Position numbers and translations under genes: made by a program
Notes under the pieces: generated by a model
What the model saw: the letters and a program-made list of their open reading frames with translations, nothing else
Told to the model about the DNA's origin: nothing
Databases searched by the model: none
DNA from: Trametopsis cervina
Lineage: Eukaryota; Basidiomycota; Agaricomycetes; Polyporales; Irpicaceae
Direction of reading: 5' to 3'
DNA length: 64,000 nt
NCBI GenBank assembly: GCA_022385755.1
Contig: MU278353.1
Coordinates: 513,712 to 577,711, forward strand
In this document: positions 63,900-64,000 of the stretch, one piece after another
How positions within the stretch are numbered: position 1 is the first letter of the stretch
Layout: every line of letters starts with the position of its first letter

Positions 63900-64000
63900 G
63901 TCCGATTGAACGGAGGTCCGATTGAACGGAGGTCCGATTGAACGGAGGTCCGATTGAACGGAGGTCCGATTGAACGGAGGTCCGATTGAACGGAGGTCCG
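63900..64000. repeat. 16-bp minisatellite running off the window end
   Basis: TCCGATTGAACGGAGG is repeated just over six times without visible change up to the last base. The array is truncated by the window end, so its true length is unknown. Confidence 0.95.

Noticed and set aside
63900..64000. Telomeric or CRISPR-type array
   Set aside because: The 16-bp unit is not TTAGGG-like and there are no unique spacers, so it is a plain minisatellite.

Overview
The window is nuclear DNA of a wood-decaying basidiomycete, most probably a white-rot polypore. Genes are dense and most are broken by introns of about 50-60 bp. Several have TATA boxes 75-100 bp before the start codon. The strongest lifestyle markers are four secreted class II (fungal lignin-type) heme peroxidases and two secreted GMC-type, aryl-alcohol-oxidase-like flavoenzymes.

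Left part (1-20.7 kb) is mostly housekeeping: a small alpha/beta-barrel-like protein (+), an unrecognised nuclear-looking protein (-), a queuosine-salvage glycosidase (+), an AIM41/YqeY protein (+), the ER ubiquitin ligase HRD1 (-), an amidohydrolase-3 protein (+), an Rdh54/RAD54B recombination translocase (+), and an amidohydrolase-fold protein that has lost metal ligands (-).

Middle part (22.9-50.9 kb) is the accessory, lignin-related region. It holds peroxidases P1 and P2 (+), a Mei2-type RNA-binding protein (+), GMC1 and GMC2 (+), and peroxidases P4 and P3 (-). A GMC gene relic, a probable 213-bp MITE and long gene-free gaps lie between them. P3 has the complete Mn(II) site of a short manganese peroxidase (Glu36, Glu40, Asp181). 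P1, P2 and P4 keep both glutamates but have tyrosine in place of the aspartate, and none has the exposed tryptophan of classical lignin or versatile peroxidases. The tyrosine falls at mature residue 181, the number reported for the catalytic tyrosine of Trametopsis cervina lignin peroxidase. The GMC enzymes would plausibly supply H2O2 to the peroxidases outside the cell.

Right part (52.4-64 kb) is again housekeeping: a GEN1/Yen1 Holliday-junction resolvase (+), the ERMES subunit Mmm1 (-), the mitochondrial t6A enzyme Qri7 (-), an HbrB/Bit61-type TORC2 subunit (+), a multi-pass membrane protein (-), and a 16-bp minisatellite running off the window end.

Exon boundaries were deduced by eye from GT-AG signals, reading frame and comparison between paralogues. 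Gene ends are start and stop codons; UTRs are not included.
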